A stretch of DNA of 64,000 bases from a virus. Below the pieces are notes generated by a model that ran no database searches, had not been told where the DNA came from, and saw only the letters and a list, made by a program, of their open reading frames with translations. The stretch spans positions 28,684-92,683 of the IMG/VR virus record IMGVR_UViG_3300046328_001165; one strand, written 5' to 3'. This document shows positions 25,867 through 36,004 of the stretch, in pieces. How positions within the stretch are numbered: the first letter of the stretch is position 1; the number at the start of each line of letters is the position of its first letter. The translations under genes were made by a program, and so were the position numbers.

Positions 25867-26718
25867 ATGTTTAAGTTAACCTCCAACGATCTCCCTGCCA
25901 TCGCGCTGCCTAGCCTGTCACAGCCTAGCGCTAGTTTTACACGGCTGTGGAACGGAGCATCTCGAAGCATGGCTCCAATTGCTAATTGCGACTATCTTGC
26001 CCTTTACGCAAACGCGGTTGGATTGCAGCCAGTCGTTTACCATGCGATCTCACCTATTTATTCAGGTGTTCACTACCGATACGCTTTCCCATTCACAGCC
26101 TCACTTGTATCCGTAACGGGATCTAGCGAGGTGGAGCCAAGGTTGGCTACACCTTATTCGTTTTGGCTGAACACCGACTCAAACACCGTCCATATATATC
26201 GACCTAGAAAAGGGGAGATCATAGAATTGGATATACTGGTGTCGGCAACCGCGATCGCTACAAACACTGCAAACGTATATCGCATTGACACATCGACATG
26301 GGGGGCTTTTACCAGCCCCGACCCGATCTCTGTGGATGGTATCCTCTTCCCCTATTCAGCCATTCTTGGGGTTGCAGGAACTTATGGTATCGAAGCTGGG
26401 GCGATATTCGTTTATTCGACCGCACCATTCCCCAATGGTGCTACATTGCTCCATCTACAGCAAGATCTGGAACTGGAGCCCGTAGCTGCGATCGCCACTT
26501 ACGAACTGACCAACTTTGCGCTGGTCTGCGATTTTGCGGGACGCACATATTTTAGAGCCGCAGATTTACAATCTCCTGAAATCTACGAATTTCTTTCTGA
26601 CGATGAAAGGTATGTTTCGCTGTATATGCCAATCTCGTCGCTTACAGCAATTCAGATTGAGCCGCTCAAGCCCGTGGGTGGTATACAGGCAGTGGGCAGT
26701 ATTACCTACAACTCCTAA
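25867..26718 (+). CDS. Unknown tail protein
   Basis: 283 aa, all-beta looking (FPFTASLVSVTGSSEVEP, YSFWLNTDSNTVHIYRP). It begins 16 nt after the four-domain tail protein with GATCGGAATC before ATG. By position between that protein and the hub-like protein it is probably a tail-tip component. No family recognised. Confidence 0.6.
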   Translation: MFKLTSNDLPAIALPSLSQPSASFTRLWNGASRSMAPIANCDYLALYANAVGLQPVVYHAISPIYSGVHYRYAFPFTASLVSVTGSSEVEPRLATPYSFWLNTDSNTVHIYRPRKGEIIELDILVSATAIATNTANVYRIDTSTWGAFTSPDPISVDGILFPYSAILGVAGTYGIEAGAIFVYSTAPFPNGATLLHLQQDLELEPVAAIATYELTNFALVCDFAGRTYFRAADLQSPEIYEFLSDDERYVSLYMPISSLTAIQIEPLKPVGGIQAVGSITYNS

Positions 26719-26733
26719 TAAACACCCAAAAAT

Positions 26734-29184
26734 ATGTCAACAGTCACCCAAAAACTATCAAATTACCCTTTATTGCCCTACCCTTTGCAGGTGGGCAATT
26801 TGCAATGGTCAGAGAAACTAGAAGACTACCCATCGGGCGAGATTCTATATAAGGGGAATACCTTGGAAGTCGCCAACGCGATCGCCGCAGCATACCCAGA
26901 TCTCAAGGTCGTAACTATCGAAGGTATCGGCTTTGTAGTTGCCCCTGCTGGCGTATCGGTCAAGAGATCTCGTTTTGGTCGAGGTGATATTGAAACTTAT
27001 GATGTAACTGTGCAGCTAGAATCAAAGTGGAAAGCTAAGTGTCAGCGCAAGATCGGTATCGCTCCATTCTTACAAAGAGATGCATTCTCGAAGTTCAAAT
27101 ATGCATCTAGTGTCAGTGTTAGCGCGATCGCCTCTTTCTTGGGTATCTCGTATATTGGACCAGCCATTTTCTACTCACCTGAACAAATCGAAACGACTTT
27201 TGAAGAAATACTGAGGACTAATTGCAGGAGGCTTGGGTGTTTTATTAGCTTTTCAAACCCTCAAGCAGTTAAATTGGTAGCGATCGATGGTGTCGGAGAT
27301 TATGCATTTCCAAATTCGGTAGTGATCGATAGTGGCAGTAGTAAAAGAGATCCTGTCCTGCCGATCATTGATAATGTCCTTGTAACAGGTAAATTTTCTA
27401 GAGATCCTTTCGATGAGCAGGATGCCTTATTACTGCCATTGGAACCAGTTCGGGAAGTGATTAAACAGGGTGAAGATGCTAGCAGGTTAACCGAAAAGGA
27501 AAGCTACGGAACGCTGACCAATCTGGACTTAAATTTTGACGTATCTGGACCAAAAAAAGTCTACACAGAGACAACTTTTATCGACAATATCGTTGTTAAG
27601 GAGATTAGTAAAACTTACGGGTTTGCGTACAGAGGTATTGATATTGCAGTCTTTGGCAATATTCAGGGCGTGAATACGATTATCAAGTTAAACGGTTCCC
27701 CTCAACTTTATTGGACGCAAGTTGAGGAACAGATTACAGACTACAACTATGAATCGATAACTTCTGACTTTAATGTGATTGCCACTTATGAAGGTCGGAC
27801 AGTCTCTATCTATGTAAATCCAGACTCCGTAAATATCCTGTCGGTAAATGGCAACCAAGTTTTTTTAAAAAATGCCAAATACCTTTTAGGCACTAAAACG
27901 TCTGGATGGAAACTTGTACGCCTCCAAAAAGAAGAGACAAAGCCTTTGGGGTCTTGGGTCAAAGCCCCTCCAGCGGTAAGTGCTCAGACGTATCAAACGC
28001 TAAGATATGGGGCTGAACTTTGTCGGTTCAACAAGGTTGAAATAAGAGGCAGCTCTGGTGTTGAGGTTGAACCGCTAAGAAAACTTTATGGGAAATCTAC
28101 GCCAATACCTTTCACTTTAGAGGTCAAAAAATACACCGATCTTGATCCAAGTACGATTACAAGGGCGGGAATTCCAGCAAGACTTATAGAGCGTAATGGC
28201 GTTATGGTCGTTGACCCTGAGTATGTCGTGGGGATAGTTAGCGCAAATGTTTCTGATTCAGAACCGTACTGGCTAAAATCGGAGTCGAGTTTTAGATCGG
28301 CGTTTACTTACGGCAAGAGCCCGAAATACAACCCCTACCTCCCAGACAACACACAAAAGCTGCGGAAAGCTGGCGATGTTAGCCCTGAATATATCTTTGC
28401 AGGGGACGAAAGCTACACCAGCGCGGTTCGCAGGGTTTTTGTTGATTCCAAAGACCAGAATATTACGGGTAAATCCTCTTCGGAGCCTTTTGATTACGCC
28501 GAGCTTTACGAAGAAGTCCTGCTGAACGACACAGCTCAGGGACCCAATTTCTTGGAAGCAGCAAGTGAAGCGACCAAGGAAATAAAAAGAGGTAAACCCC
28601 CGATCGCTCAGGTTCAGCTCAAGCGTTGGGGGACAGCCAAGGAAAAAGCCCGAATTGCCAGCCCAAACAGTGTTCGTCGCTACACTTATGCAAAATACTA
28701 CGCAACATCGGATTTGCTGACCACATTCCCTGCGGATATTATTTTGAGGTACACCGACAGCGATGTGATCGATCTCCCTTACGCCAACACCGTGCAAGAA
28801 GCTCAAAAGACTCTGGAAACTGATTTGCGGGTAGCTGGCATGAATAATGCGATCGCTGCAAAGAAATTGGCATGGTATTACCCAAATATCCGCGTGGGCG
28901 ATCGCGTTACGTTTAGCGAAGGTCGGCTACGAGCTATTTCAGTGTCGAACAACCTTGAGTATAGGGGCTTGCAAAATGGGGCGTTGATGGTTGTTTCTGA
29001 GGGTACGCAGGTAGAATGTGGGTATGACAAAGCCCGATCTGTTACGATAAAACAGGCGACCTACAGCCGTAACCTTGACAGCGAGATCGCCCCTGATGTC
29101 AGAATCAAGGGTAACGACAGCATATCGGCTGGCGAGTTTGTCTACAACACTTCTAGGAGGAGGGACTTCAATGCCAAGCGATAA
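26734..29184 (+). CDS. Large tail-tip / hub-like protein
   Basis: 816 aa. The order after the distal-tail-like gene and before fibres is that of a tail-hub protein. Residues ~125-145 (SSVSVSAIASFLGISYIGP) recall the segment of hub proteins in which a helix precedes the barrel, but the match is weak. The C-terminal part (IASPNSVRRYTYAKYYATSD…DLPYANTVQEAQKTLETDL…RVGDRVTF) also fits a hub-like beta domain. The ORF ends inside the AGGAGG-led start region of the next small gene. Confidence 0.6.
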   Translation: MSTVTQKLSNYPLLPYPLQVGNLQWSEKLEDYPSGEILYKGNTLEVANAIAAAYPDLKVVTIEGIGFVVAPAGVSVKRSRFGRGDIETYDVTVQLESKWKAKCQRKIGIAPFLQRDAFSKFKYASSVSVSAIASFLGISYIGPAIFYSPEQIETTFEEILRTNCRRLGCFISFSNPQAVKLVAIDGVGDYAFPNSVVIDSGSSKRDPVLPIIDNVLVTGKFSRDPFDEQDALLLPLEPVREVIKQGEDASRLTEKESYGTLTNLDLNFDVSGPKKVYTETTFIDNIVVKEISKTYGFAYRGIDIAVFGNIQGVNTIIKLNGSPQLYWTQVEEQITDYNYESITSDFNVIATYEGRTVSIYVNPDSVNILSVNGNQVFLKNAKYLLGTKTSGWKLVRLQKEETKPLGSWVKAPPAVSAQTYQTLRYGAELCRFNKVEIRGSSGVEVEPLRKLYGKSTPIPFTLEVKKYTDLDPSTITRAGIPARLIERNGVMVVDPEYVVGIVSANVSDSEPYWLKSESSFRSAFTYGKSPKYNPYLPDNTQKLRKAGDVSPEYIFAGDESYTSAVRRVFVDSKDQNITGKSSSEPFDYAELYEEVLLNDTAQGPNFLEAASEATKEIKRGKPPIAQVQLKRWGTAKEKARIASPNSVRRYTYAKYYATSDLLTTFPADIILRYTDSDVIDLPYANTVQEAQKTLETDLRVAGMNNAIAAKKLAWYYPNIRVGDRVTFSEGRLRAISVSNNLEYRGLQNGALMVVSEGTQVECGYDKARSVTIKQATYSRNLDSEIAPDVRIKGNDSISAGEFVYNTSRRRDFNAKR

Positions 29185-29344
29185 CGATATTGTCCAGAGA
29201 TTTACTGAAATAATCAAGCAAGCCTCCCCAAGCGTCACAAGATCGCCGTCTGGTATATCTATAACCCAAGGCGAGCAAACTTACGAGATTCCCTTTAGGA
29301 TTGATGCCACATCCGTAGCTAAAGTGGTCTTACTAAAAAAATGA
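29171..29344 (+). CDS. Small tail-region protein
   Basis: 57 aa from ATG at 29171, chosen over an upstream in-frame start because AGGAGGAGGG precedes it. It overlaps the hub-like gene by 14 nt and the next gene by ATGA, which locks it into the tail operon. Content: a short helix (IVQRFTEIIKQA) then a beta hairpin. Unknown function. Confidence 0.65.
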   Translation: MPSDNDIVQRFTEIIKQASPSVTRSPSGISITQGEQTYEIPFRIDATSVAKVVLLKK

Positions 29345-31659
29345 GCACCCCCGAAGAGCTGCTAGTTCAAATTCTGGCGAATGATAAGAAAATTGCTTTT
29401 GGGACAACTCTTGGTACTGACGTTAATGATAATTGTACCGTCCAGACAACAAGTGGCAGTATTTTGGCGCGATCGCCTGATCGTATATCTGCGGGTAATT
29501 GTATAGCTCTTAAAACTGATGACGGTGAATGGTATGCCCTTTCCGCCAGCCTTTCTGGGAGTGTGCAAAAATCTACAATATTCAAGAAGGTAAACAGGAC
29601 TGAAAAAGGCGATCGGGGGACAACTGAGGTTATTTTTCTTTTTCAAAAGACCAACGGGAATATTCTTGATTTTTATGTTGGGGGAGACAGGGATAGCCCC
29701 GAAGTTTTTTACAGGATAGAGAAATTTAAGGTAGGTAAGGTTCTGTCGCTTGTTTACGGGTCGATTCAGAAAACAGGGATTTATAAAAACAGCTTTGTCG
29801 TAAATCTGCTTATAAAAGAAGATCCTTATGTCGCTAGGTTTGACGACATCACGGAGCCTTCTACTTACTATCTATACACCATCAGAAGTATAGATGAAGG
29901 CAGTAAAGAGGAAGATGCCGAGATTGATGCCTTAGACGATTCAAGGCTTGAGGATGGCATTTACCTCTCACCAACGTTAAGCGCTTTTAAACAGAGCTTG
30001 GTTTTACCTCGATACCCAAGTCGTGATGGGTCTCAATTGTTGCAAAACTTCAGAGCTACATTAAGCGATCGCGGCTTTTACTTTGGCTTTGGTGAACCAG
30101 ACCCGCAAGAGGTTAAAGGCTTCGCCGATTTTATTTTTCAATACGGATATTTTGGCAGCTTTGAGATTGGGCTAGGAACTATATCTGAGAATCGCAGTGG
30201 AGCGTGGCACGAATTAAATATCCCCTTTGACGAGATCCCTGTCGGCTCGGTTATTCCAAGCGCAAACCTCGACTCTATTCCCCAGTTTTCGCCTGGTCAA
30301 CTCAAATATCAGCAAGAACCTTTCCAGACGGAATACGACTACACCCATGTTAAGAACCAGTATGTCGATCCACCAGTCGGGGCAGGCGTTTTTTACCGTG
30401 TGTATTTGCAGGTACAGTCAAGATCGGATTCTCAGTATGGGGGTGCGACTCTGTACGTTACCTCAGCCAGTCCTGGCGGTAATAGGCTTTTAAACCCTCC
30501 CACAAATTTATTTATAAGAACCTCTGGTTTTCGGCTTGCAGGTCCCGTTTCGGTCGTGGGTTATCGAGACACTCTTAATGTTGGCAACCAGAACGGGACA
30601 AGTACGACTAGAGGGCAAGGTATAGAATTTTCGACTGGGAATGGCAATGTAATTGTATTTGCTGGTATTTACAACTTTGACGACCCTCCCTTTAGTGGGA
30701 CTGGCGACACTGTTGAAGGAACTGCATCAGTTTACAAAATACTCAGAGAGGATGGTCCAGAAGGCGATGATGGATGTAGCGACGTTGATGCGAATAACTA
30801 TGTTGAAAGACAGCCTCCTCAATATCCAGATGAGTATGATTTTGAGGATGACAGGCGAACACCAAAAACTTGTACTTACAACCCTTTTGTAGTCAGAGCA
30901 AACCAACGTACTGTCGAATGTTCTTTCGAGTTGGATACTGATATCGAAGTAGATGTTTTGCCTGAGCCAGAAATTACGCCAACCCAGCAGATATTCTCCT
31001 TTAACAATCCAATCCGAACGCTCACAACAACTTTCCCTGACGAAGAGATCCTTGACACTCGCGAATACAGTATCCCGATCGCTGGCGGAGGGCTAACTTC
31101 GCAACAAATTGTCGTAACCCACATCCCTAGAGATCCTTTTACCATTGGCAGGGTCGAACCACAGAGGTTACTTTTTGAGGGAGAGTATTTTGATACAAAA
31201 TTTTTGACTGTCAGCCATGATAAGCAGACTGTTTTGGTGAAAAAGCTTCCTAAGTACCCGACAGAAATCCAGAATGAGATTGAGGCGACAACGATCGGTA
31301 ACACCCCAACGATAAGCTCTGAGCAGATCGCCTTGCGGGATACTGTGGTTACTGGGCTAGGTCAGGATATACCTTATTCTCAGTTTAAGATACCGAGCAA
31401 CTTCTTTGATGCCCCCAGCATAAACAATGGCAACTACATCTTTGACCTTTACTCTGCAAATTTTGCGTTCGATGACACTATTTTTGTTGTGGCAGCGATC
31501 GCTATTCCCGAAGATGGTAAAACTATTGAAATTATAAAAACCAAGACAAGAACACCTCAAGGGGCTATATCAATCAGTCACGAACCACTATATAGCGATT
31601 TCGTTGGTGATACGATTGGAGATATCGTTGATGCCAGCGCTTTCTTCGAGGCAGATTAA
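29341..31659 (+). CDS. Large tail-tip or fibre-base protein
   Basis: 772 aa, ATGA overlap with the small gene before. Mostly beta-rich. Residues ~475-520 hold 'GCSDVDANNY' followed ~25 residues later by 'PKTCTYNPF', the 'GC.D..A.NY…D..TC.Y' pattern of calcium-binding-like adhesin repeats, here as a single copy. The N-terminal 90 residues (LASSLSGSVQ-like beta and ILARSPDRISAGNC) look like an OB-type tail-spike base. Its place before the fibres suggests an attachment role. Confidence 0.55.
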   Translation: MSTPEELLVQILANDKKIAFGTTLGTDVNDNCTVQTTSGSILARSPDRISAGNCIALKTDDGEWYALSASLSGSVQKSTIFKKVNRTEKGDRGTTEVIFLFQKTNGNILDFYVGGDRDSPEVFYRIEKFKVGKVLSLVYGSIQKTGIYKNSFVVNLLIKEDPYVARFDDITEPSTYYLYTIRSIDEGSKEEDAEIDALDDSRLEDGIYLSPTLSAFKQSLVLPRYPSRDGSQLLQNFRATLSDRGFYFGFGEPDPQEVKGFADFIFQYGYFGSFEIGLGTISENRSGAWHELNIPFDEIPVGSVIPSANLDSIPQFSPGQLKYQQEPFQTEYDYTHVKNQYVDPPVGAGVFYRVYLQVQSRSDSQYGGATLYVTSASPGGNRLLNPPTNLFIRTSGFRLAGPVSVVGYRDTLNVGNQNGTSTTRGQGIEFSTGNGNVIVFAGIYNFDDPPFSGTGDTVEGTASVYKILREDGPEGDDGCSDVDANNYVERQPPQYPDEYDFEDDRRTPKTCTYNPFVVRANQRTVECSFELDTDIEVDVLPEPEITPTQQIFSFNNPIRTLTTTFPDEEILDTREYSIPIAGGGLTSQQIVVTHIPRDPFTIGRVEPQRLLFEGEYFDTKFLTVSHDKQTVLVKKLPKYPTEIQNEIEATTIGNTPTISSEQIALRDTVVTGLGQDIPYSQFKIPSNFFDAPSINNGNYIFDLYSANFAFDDTIFVVAAIAIPEDGKTIEIIKTKTRTPQGAISISHEPLYSDFVGDTIGDIVDASAFFEAD

Positions 31660-31713
31660 TCGTTCATTCCGCCACAAAAATACAACGCGATCGCTGCATC
31701 GTAAAATCAAAAT

Positions 31714-34065
31714 ATGAGATATCAATATCAAGGCACACCAGAAACCCCGCCAGCACTTCAATTAAGCCTATTCTCTGGCAGTAGCGGTGTGGGGGGTGAA
31801 AAATACTTTTGGCTCCAATACCGTAACCGCGCTGGGTATAGTGCGGTTGGTCAGGTGTCCTCAATTAATGCGATTAATGGGACGATTTCGATTACTATCC
31901 CTTCAGGCGCAAAGCCTCTCGCGAATGGCACTGTTTTTGGCGTTGATATTCAAGAGTATGTAATCCTCTCTTCTAAAACGAATGACCCTAGCTCGGCATT
32001 TGTTATTGCAACGTTCCCTGGGTATCAAGTCGATGGGACACCTTATGAGCTTCCCGCAGTTGTAAGCGTATTTGGATACCCTGAAGTCTCGGAATTGACC
32101 GTAGCAAACGAAGCGGCGCTGCCACTTAACCCTATTCATGGCATGAGAAGGGCGGTCGCCAATCCAAGCCAAGTCTTTGCCTATGACGCAATATTTAGCC
32201 CTATCGGATGGAAACCAGCTTACCCACCACTACTCTCGACTTACGTTTTAAACACTCAGTTTGAGAATGGTGCTGACATACCTATTTCCGACATTGTTGA
32301 CGGGTCGGTGGTTATAACTCCAAGTTACGGGGTGGATGGGACTTTCAGCAAATCGGTCGGATTCTGGCTGGTTAACGACAGCAACAACGAAATTCCAGAA
32401 GGCATTCAAATTGGTGTCTCTTTTGATCTTGACAACGTAGATGTTTCGAGCCAGTTCATCGGTCTAGCCTCAATCACCTTTCAAGGCTATGTGGATACGA
32501 ATACAGGAACTTTGGATGTGTCGGGCATGATTGTGAATACGAGCGTTCCCTATTCGGGCGCACAGACTGGCATGGTTTTGCAGAAAGCCTTGCCAGTTGG
32601 TATCGCAATCCTAATCCAATTCCAGTTAAATTTTAGGGCTTTTCAATTAGCTAACCGCCCAGTACAAGGATCTGTACTCAGGGTTTCTCCATACATTTAT
32701 TCTGAGGTTGCTAGATTCGATCCAAATGGGGCGATCAATGGCTCATTAATTGCGGCAGAGTTTGGGCGGCGAAGAATCGTGCCAACCGCAGGAGCAAATG
32801 CCGCCAAAGCCTTAAAAGGGACTGGAAATATATCGATCGCAGGAGTAGGCGCTTATACTTTTACGGGCGTGACAGAATTGGATGTGATTGGATTAGAACC
32901 AAATACAGCTAACCAGAAAGCGTTTATTTCAATCAATGGTCCCCTCTATGTCGCCGACTCCACGATCGCAGGAGCAAGGCAACGTGCTTTAATCGGCACA
33001 ATTGATGGCATTGGGCATATCACCGATTGGAGTGGAAGCTATGCCCTTGACGAGACAAAAGCCCTACAAGTTGTAGCTACCTATCCTGCAAACATCTCAA
33101 ATATCTACCCCGATGTAGTCTCAGGAAATTCGGACGGAATTTTTAACGCCTCCGATATTCGGGTCTATGTGCGACCTGTTGGTGGTGGAGATATAAAATC
33201 ATTCGATACCAGTGTTACAGTTGGTGCGCCGCAAAATTTTGTTGTGGGTATAACTGGTACTGGCTCTGTAGATACCATTCCGCCAACTCCTGCTGATAAC
33301 TTTGGCTTGTACCGAGCCGAAGATGGAGTTTACGATGTCAGCGTTATCCTTACGACCAGCGACTTTGTGGCTGGTAATTACGAGATCGCGATCGCCTATG
33401 TGTTCAGTGGTAAAGTAACCAGCATTAGCCATAGTACCGATGACGGCAATATCTATGAAGCTTCGGGGACATGGGCAGAATTGTATCAAGCCGCCGACTA
33501 CTGGAAATACGCCGTAACTAACCCAGCAGCACTTAGGGCTTTGCCTTCTGCGGGGTATGTCAATTTCCATAGACGGGCGATCGCTAGTTTAGGATTAGAG
33601 GTTGTCTGGAATGCTTTGTCGGTGGAAGTTGATGATGGTATTAATTTCTTCAAGCCTAGCGATCGGGATGTTTTGCAGCCTGGTCGCTATGAAGCGATCA
33701 TCGCTCAGCTAAACAAAAGCCAAACCTATCGGGCGGCTCAATCTGTTCAAGTTGTTGAATACATCGCAGTACTCGGTGGTACAACCACCATTGACTTATC
33801 CGCAGGGAATGCGCGAGTTGTCTTTGAGGCAACGGGTGATACGGCGATCTCCTTTATTAACTCTTTTGATGGCGGGTCTTGGGTTATCCACCTTATTCAG
33901 CCCGATACAGGGGCGCTCTGTAATATTGAGTGGATAGACCTATTTATTGACTGGGGTGTTTTTGGTGAACCACCTCTAAGTGAAAATAAGCGAGATATAG
34001 TCACATTGGTCGGAGATAGTGGTTTGCTATTCGGCTTTTCAACCCCAAACTTTAGGAGGGTGTAA
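31714..34065 (+). CDS. Tail fibre protein
   Basis: 783 aa, beta-rich with many Gly/Asn/Thr residues, typical of fibres. It opens with a fibronectin-like module (YFWLQYRNRAGYSAVG). The middle holds 'GTGNISIAGVGAYTFTGVTELDV', a compact repeat-like strand set, and the end 'TTIDLSAGNARVVFEATGD' looks like a fibre stalk or knob. A TTTTGTGG-type element and 54 nt of untranslated sequence precede ATG at 31714. The stop overlaps the next ATG (TAATG). Confidence 0.6.
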   Translation: MRYQYQGTPETPPALQLSLFSGSSGVGGEKYFWLQYRNRAGYSAVGQVSSINAINGTISITIPSGAKPLANGTVFGVDIQEYVILSSKTNDPSSAFVIATFPGYQVDGTPYELPAVVSVFGYPEVSELTVANEAALPLNPIHGMRRAVANPSQVFAYDAIFSPIGWKPAYPPLLSTYVLNTQFENGADIPISDIVDGSVVITPSYGVDGTFSKSVGFWLVNDSNNEIPEGIQIGVSFDLDNVDVSSQFIGLASITFQGYVDTNTGTLDVSGMIVNTSVPYSGAQTGMVLQKALPVGIAILIQFQLNFRAFQLANRPVQGSVLRVSPYIYSEVARFDPNGAINGSLIAAEFGRRRIVPTAGANAAKALKGTGNISIAGVGAYTFTGVTELDVIGLEPNTANQKAFISINGPLYVADSTIAGARQRALIGTIDGIGHITDWSGSYALDETKALQVVATYPANISNIYPDVVSGNSDGIFNASDIRVYVRPVGGGDIKSFDTSVTVGAPQNFVVGITGTGSVDTIPPTPADNFGLYRAEDGVYDVSVILTTSDFVAGNYEIAIAYVFSGKVTSISHSTDDGNIYEASGTWAELYQAADYWKYAVTNPAALRALPSAGYVNFHRRAIASLGLEVVWNALSVEVDDGINFFKPSDRDVLQPGRYEAIIAQLNKSQTYRAAQSVQVVEYIAVLGGTTTIDLSAGNARVVFEATGDTAISFINSFDGGSWVIHLIQPDTGALCNIEWIDLFIDWGVFGEPPLSENKRDIVTLVGDSGLLFGFSTPNFRRV

Positions 34066-35117
34066 TGGGATTTCCTCAACTACCTTTTAGCGCGTTCAGA
34101 AACAGGCGAGGTTTGCCCAATATTGTCGCGAGGCTCCTGCCTCGAACTAAGGGAGAGCGAGATAAAACCATGTTTGCGAGGTTGATTACTCGAAATACGT
34201 CAAGTGTATTAACCTCATTGCTTATGCGTTTGACAGGTGGCGCGAGTACAGAGAGAGACGCAACTATGTTTTCAAGGCTGATTGCTAGAGGGTCTGCCGC
34301 GATCCAAGTCTTAAACGAAATCGCTGGCAAATACATCGCTTACTGGGCTTTTGAGAGCTACACAAGCGACTTCAACTCAGGTATTTATCAGTGGAATGAT
34401 TCAACACCCAGCAATATCGGGTTAAACCCAAGCAATACTAATTTTGTTCAAGACGGGGTGACGGCTGGGCTTATCGGCAATGGATCTAAATCAATTGGGG
34501 GAGCATATCAGCCACCAAACTATGCTCCTGTTTCTGTACCTTTAACCTCTTACCCTTATTTTGTTTTTACGGGATGGATTAAATTTGACGGCATATTTAC
34601 GGCTGAGGACGCTGACGAAACTTCGGGAAGGCAGTTCACGCCCGAATCATATAGTTTTCAGTTGCTTAATGTAAATGTTGCTCCAAACTCCCTTTTTATA
34701 AATGTAGTTGCAGTACCTGGGGTTACTGGAGGAAGCGTTTTTGAAGAGCCTGGAGGAATGAGAACCAATGCAATTAGGGTTAACTACTATTACAACAGTG
34801 CGCTGGCTAGTATAGATATTCGATTCACAAACCAGTGGGTTTTTATATACGCAGAAATGGATGTGAGCAACAGGATACTTACTTTGGAGGTGAACGACAG
34901 CAGCCAGACAATTAATGGCTCTGGCTCCCCATCAGCAACCTTTACCGACGACATAATCGATGCTGTCGGTATTACTGTTAGTGGGTACAGTGGATACCAA
35001 GGCGATGATTTTATCGTGTTGATAGACGAAATGGGTTTCACTAACAACAGGCTAACGCCAGCAGAAAGAAGTTACATTTACAACAACGGCGCAGGGCGCA
35101 CTTATCCATTCAGCTAA
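34065..35117 (+). CDS. LamG/concanavalin-A-like tail fibre or adhesin
   Basis: 350 aa. Residues 1-85 hold a duplicated helix (KTMFARLITRN…ATMFSRLIARG) that may be an attachment or trimer stalk. From ~95 a LamG-like beta sandwich follows: 'YIAYWAFES', 'GLIGNGSKSIGGAY', 'YFVFTGWIKFDG', 'RILTLEVNDS' and the closing 'VLIDEMGFTNNRLTPAE', the usual 'vDEvriwnraLt.aEi..ly' end of such domains. It would bind host surface glycans. The preceding stop overlaps its start. Confidence 0.75.
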   Translation: MGFPQLPFSAFRNRRGLPNIVARLLPRTKGERDKTMFARLITRNTSSVLTSLLMRLTGGASTERDATMFSRLIARGSAAIQVLNEIAGKYIAYWAFESYTSDFNSGIYQWNDSTPSNIGLNPSNTNFVQDGVTAGLIGNGSKSIGGAYQPPNYAPVSVPLTSYPYFVFTGWIKFDGIFTAEDADETSGRQFTPESYSFQLLNVNVAPNSLFINVVAVPGVTGGSVFEEPGGMRTNAIRVNYYYNSALASIDIRFTNQWVFIYAEMDVSNRILTLEVNDSSQTINGSGSPSATFTDDIIDAVGITVSGYSGYQGDDFIVLIDEMGFTNNRLTPAERSYIYNNGAGRTYPFS

Positions 35118-35126
35118 ACTAAAACT

Positions 35127-35912
35127 ATGTCTCAGTCTACTTATTTAAAGGAAGAAGATGTCAAGTGGGTAAGGAATGTTGGGGCGTATGCGCCACCGCC
35201 CACTTCCTTGTGGATATCAATTCACGATGGCAATCCTCTACTTACAGGTGCGAACGAAATAGCTTTTTCCCGTGTTGAGGCAACCAGCTTTGGGGCTATT
35301 GTCACAAGCGACATTCTTAGGCAATTCCCTATCAGTCAATCTTTGGACTTTATAAACTCTCCGATCACTGGAACGGCGACCCATGTAGGCGTATGGGATT
35401 CACCTCTTGATGGAAACTTCTTGATCGGTGGTGAATTTGTAGGCGCTGATGGATTGCCAGCTCCAATAGCATTGGCGATCGCCAATGATGTGACGATCGC
35501 GGCAGGGGTGATTAAAATCTCTTACCAATTAGGCGTTTTTAGTGAATACTTTATTGATGCAAAGCTTAATTGGTATCAGGGCGTTGCTTTTCCAGTATTA
35601 CCCAGTGTTACCAACCCCATTTTTATTCAGATTGGGACTGGACTTGACTCTAGTGGCGCTGGAACTCCTTTCCTTGATCGGCAGGCTGTTTCTTGGGGTA
35701 GCGGAGTCACGATCGCTAATTATATTCGGGTATCGAATGATGCAACAGTAACAATAGGAACTGCTCCGCCACTTACTTCTTGTAACTCAGCAGCCTTTTA
35801 CGATGCTCAGGCTAATGGTAATTTGTTGTGGGCATCACAGTATCCAACTCAAACCTTCCTAAACGAGTCGCCTGTGTTCTTCTCTGCGGGGCAAATCAAC
35901 GCTGACTTCTAG
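35127..35912 (+). CDS. Tail fibre protein with two Gp80-like domains
   Basis: 261 aa. The pattern 'SLWISIHDGNPLLTGANEI…F.r…ATHVGVWDSPLDGNFL…ltaGvikIsyqLG' fits the short tail-fibre family in which a beta domain ends with 'THVGIfDa..gGnll…'. A second, shorter copy spans ~145-261 (FIQIGTGLDSSG…SCNSAAFYDAQANGNLL…VFFSAGQINAD). Two domains in tandem are unusual. It starts 9 nt after the LamG gene. Confidence 0.65.
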   Translation: MSQSTYLKEEDVKWVRNVGAYAPPPTSLWISIHDGNPLLTGANEIAFSRVEATSFGAIVTSDILRQFPISQSLDFINSPITGTATHVGVWDSPLDGNFLIGGEFVGADGLPAPIALAIANDVTIAAGVIKISYQLGVFSEYFIDAKLNWYQGVAFPVLPSVTNPIFIQIGTGLDSSGAGTPFLDRQAVSWGSGVTIANYIRVSNDATVTIGTAPPLTSCNSAAFYDAQANGNLLWASQYPTQTFLNESPVFFSAGQINADF

Positions 35913-36004
35913 AAGTTATTGAGGAGCGATCGCCAATTTCTCCACCCCTGCGATTACTTGTTGGGCAAAGGTCATATTCAGGGAAACTATTGGTAGCTAC
36001 CTCT

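Noticed and set aside
28273-28806. Minus-strand 177-aa ORF
   Set aside because: Antisense to the hub-like gene, and no start signal.
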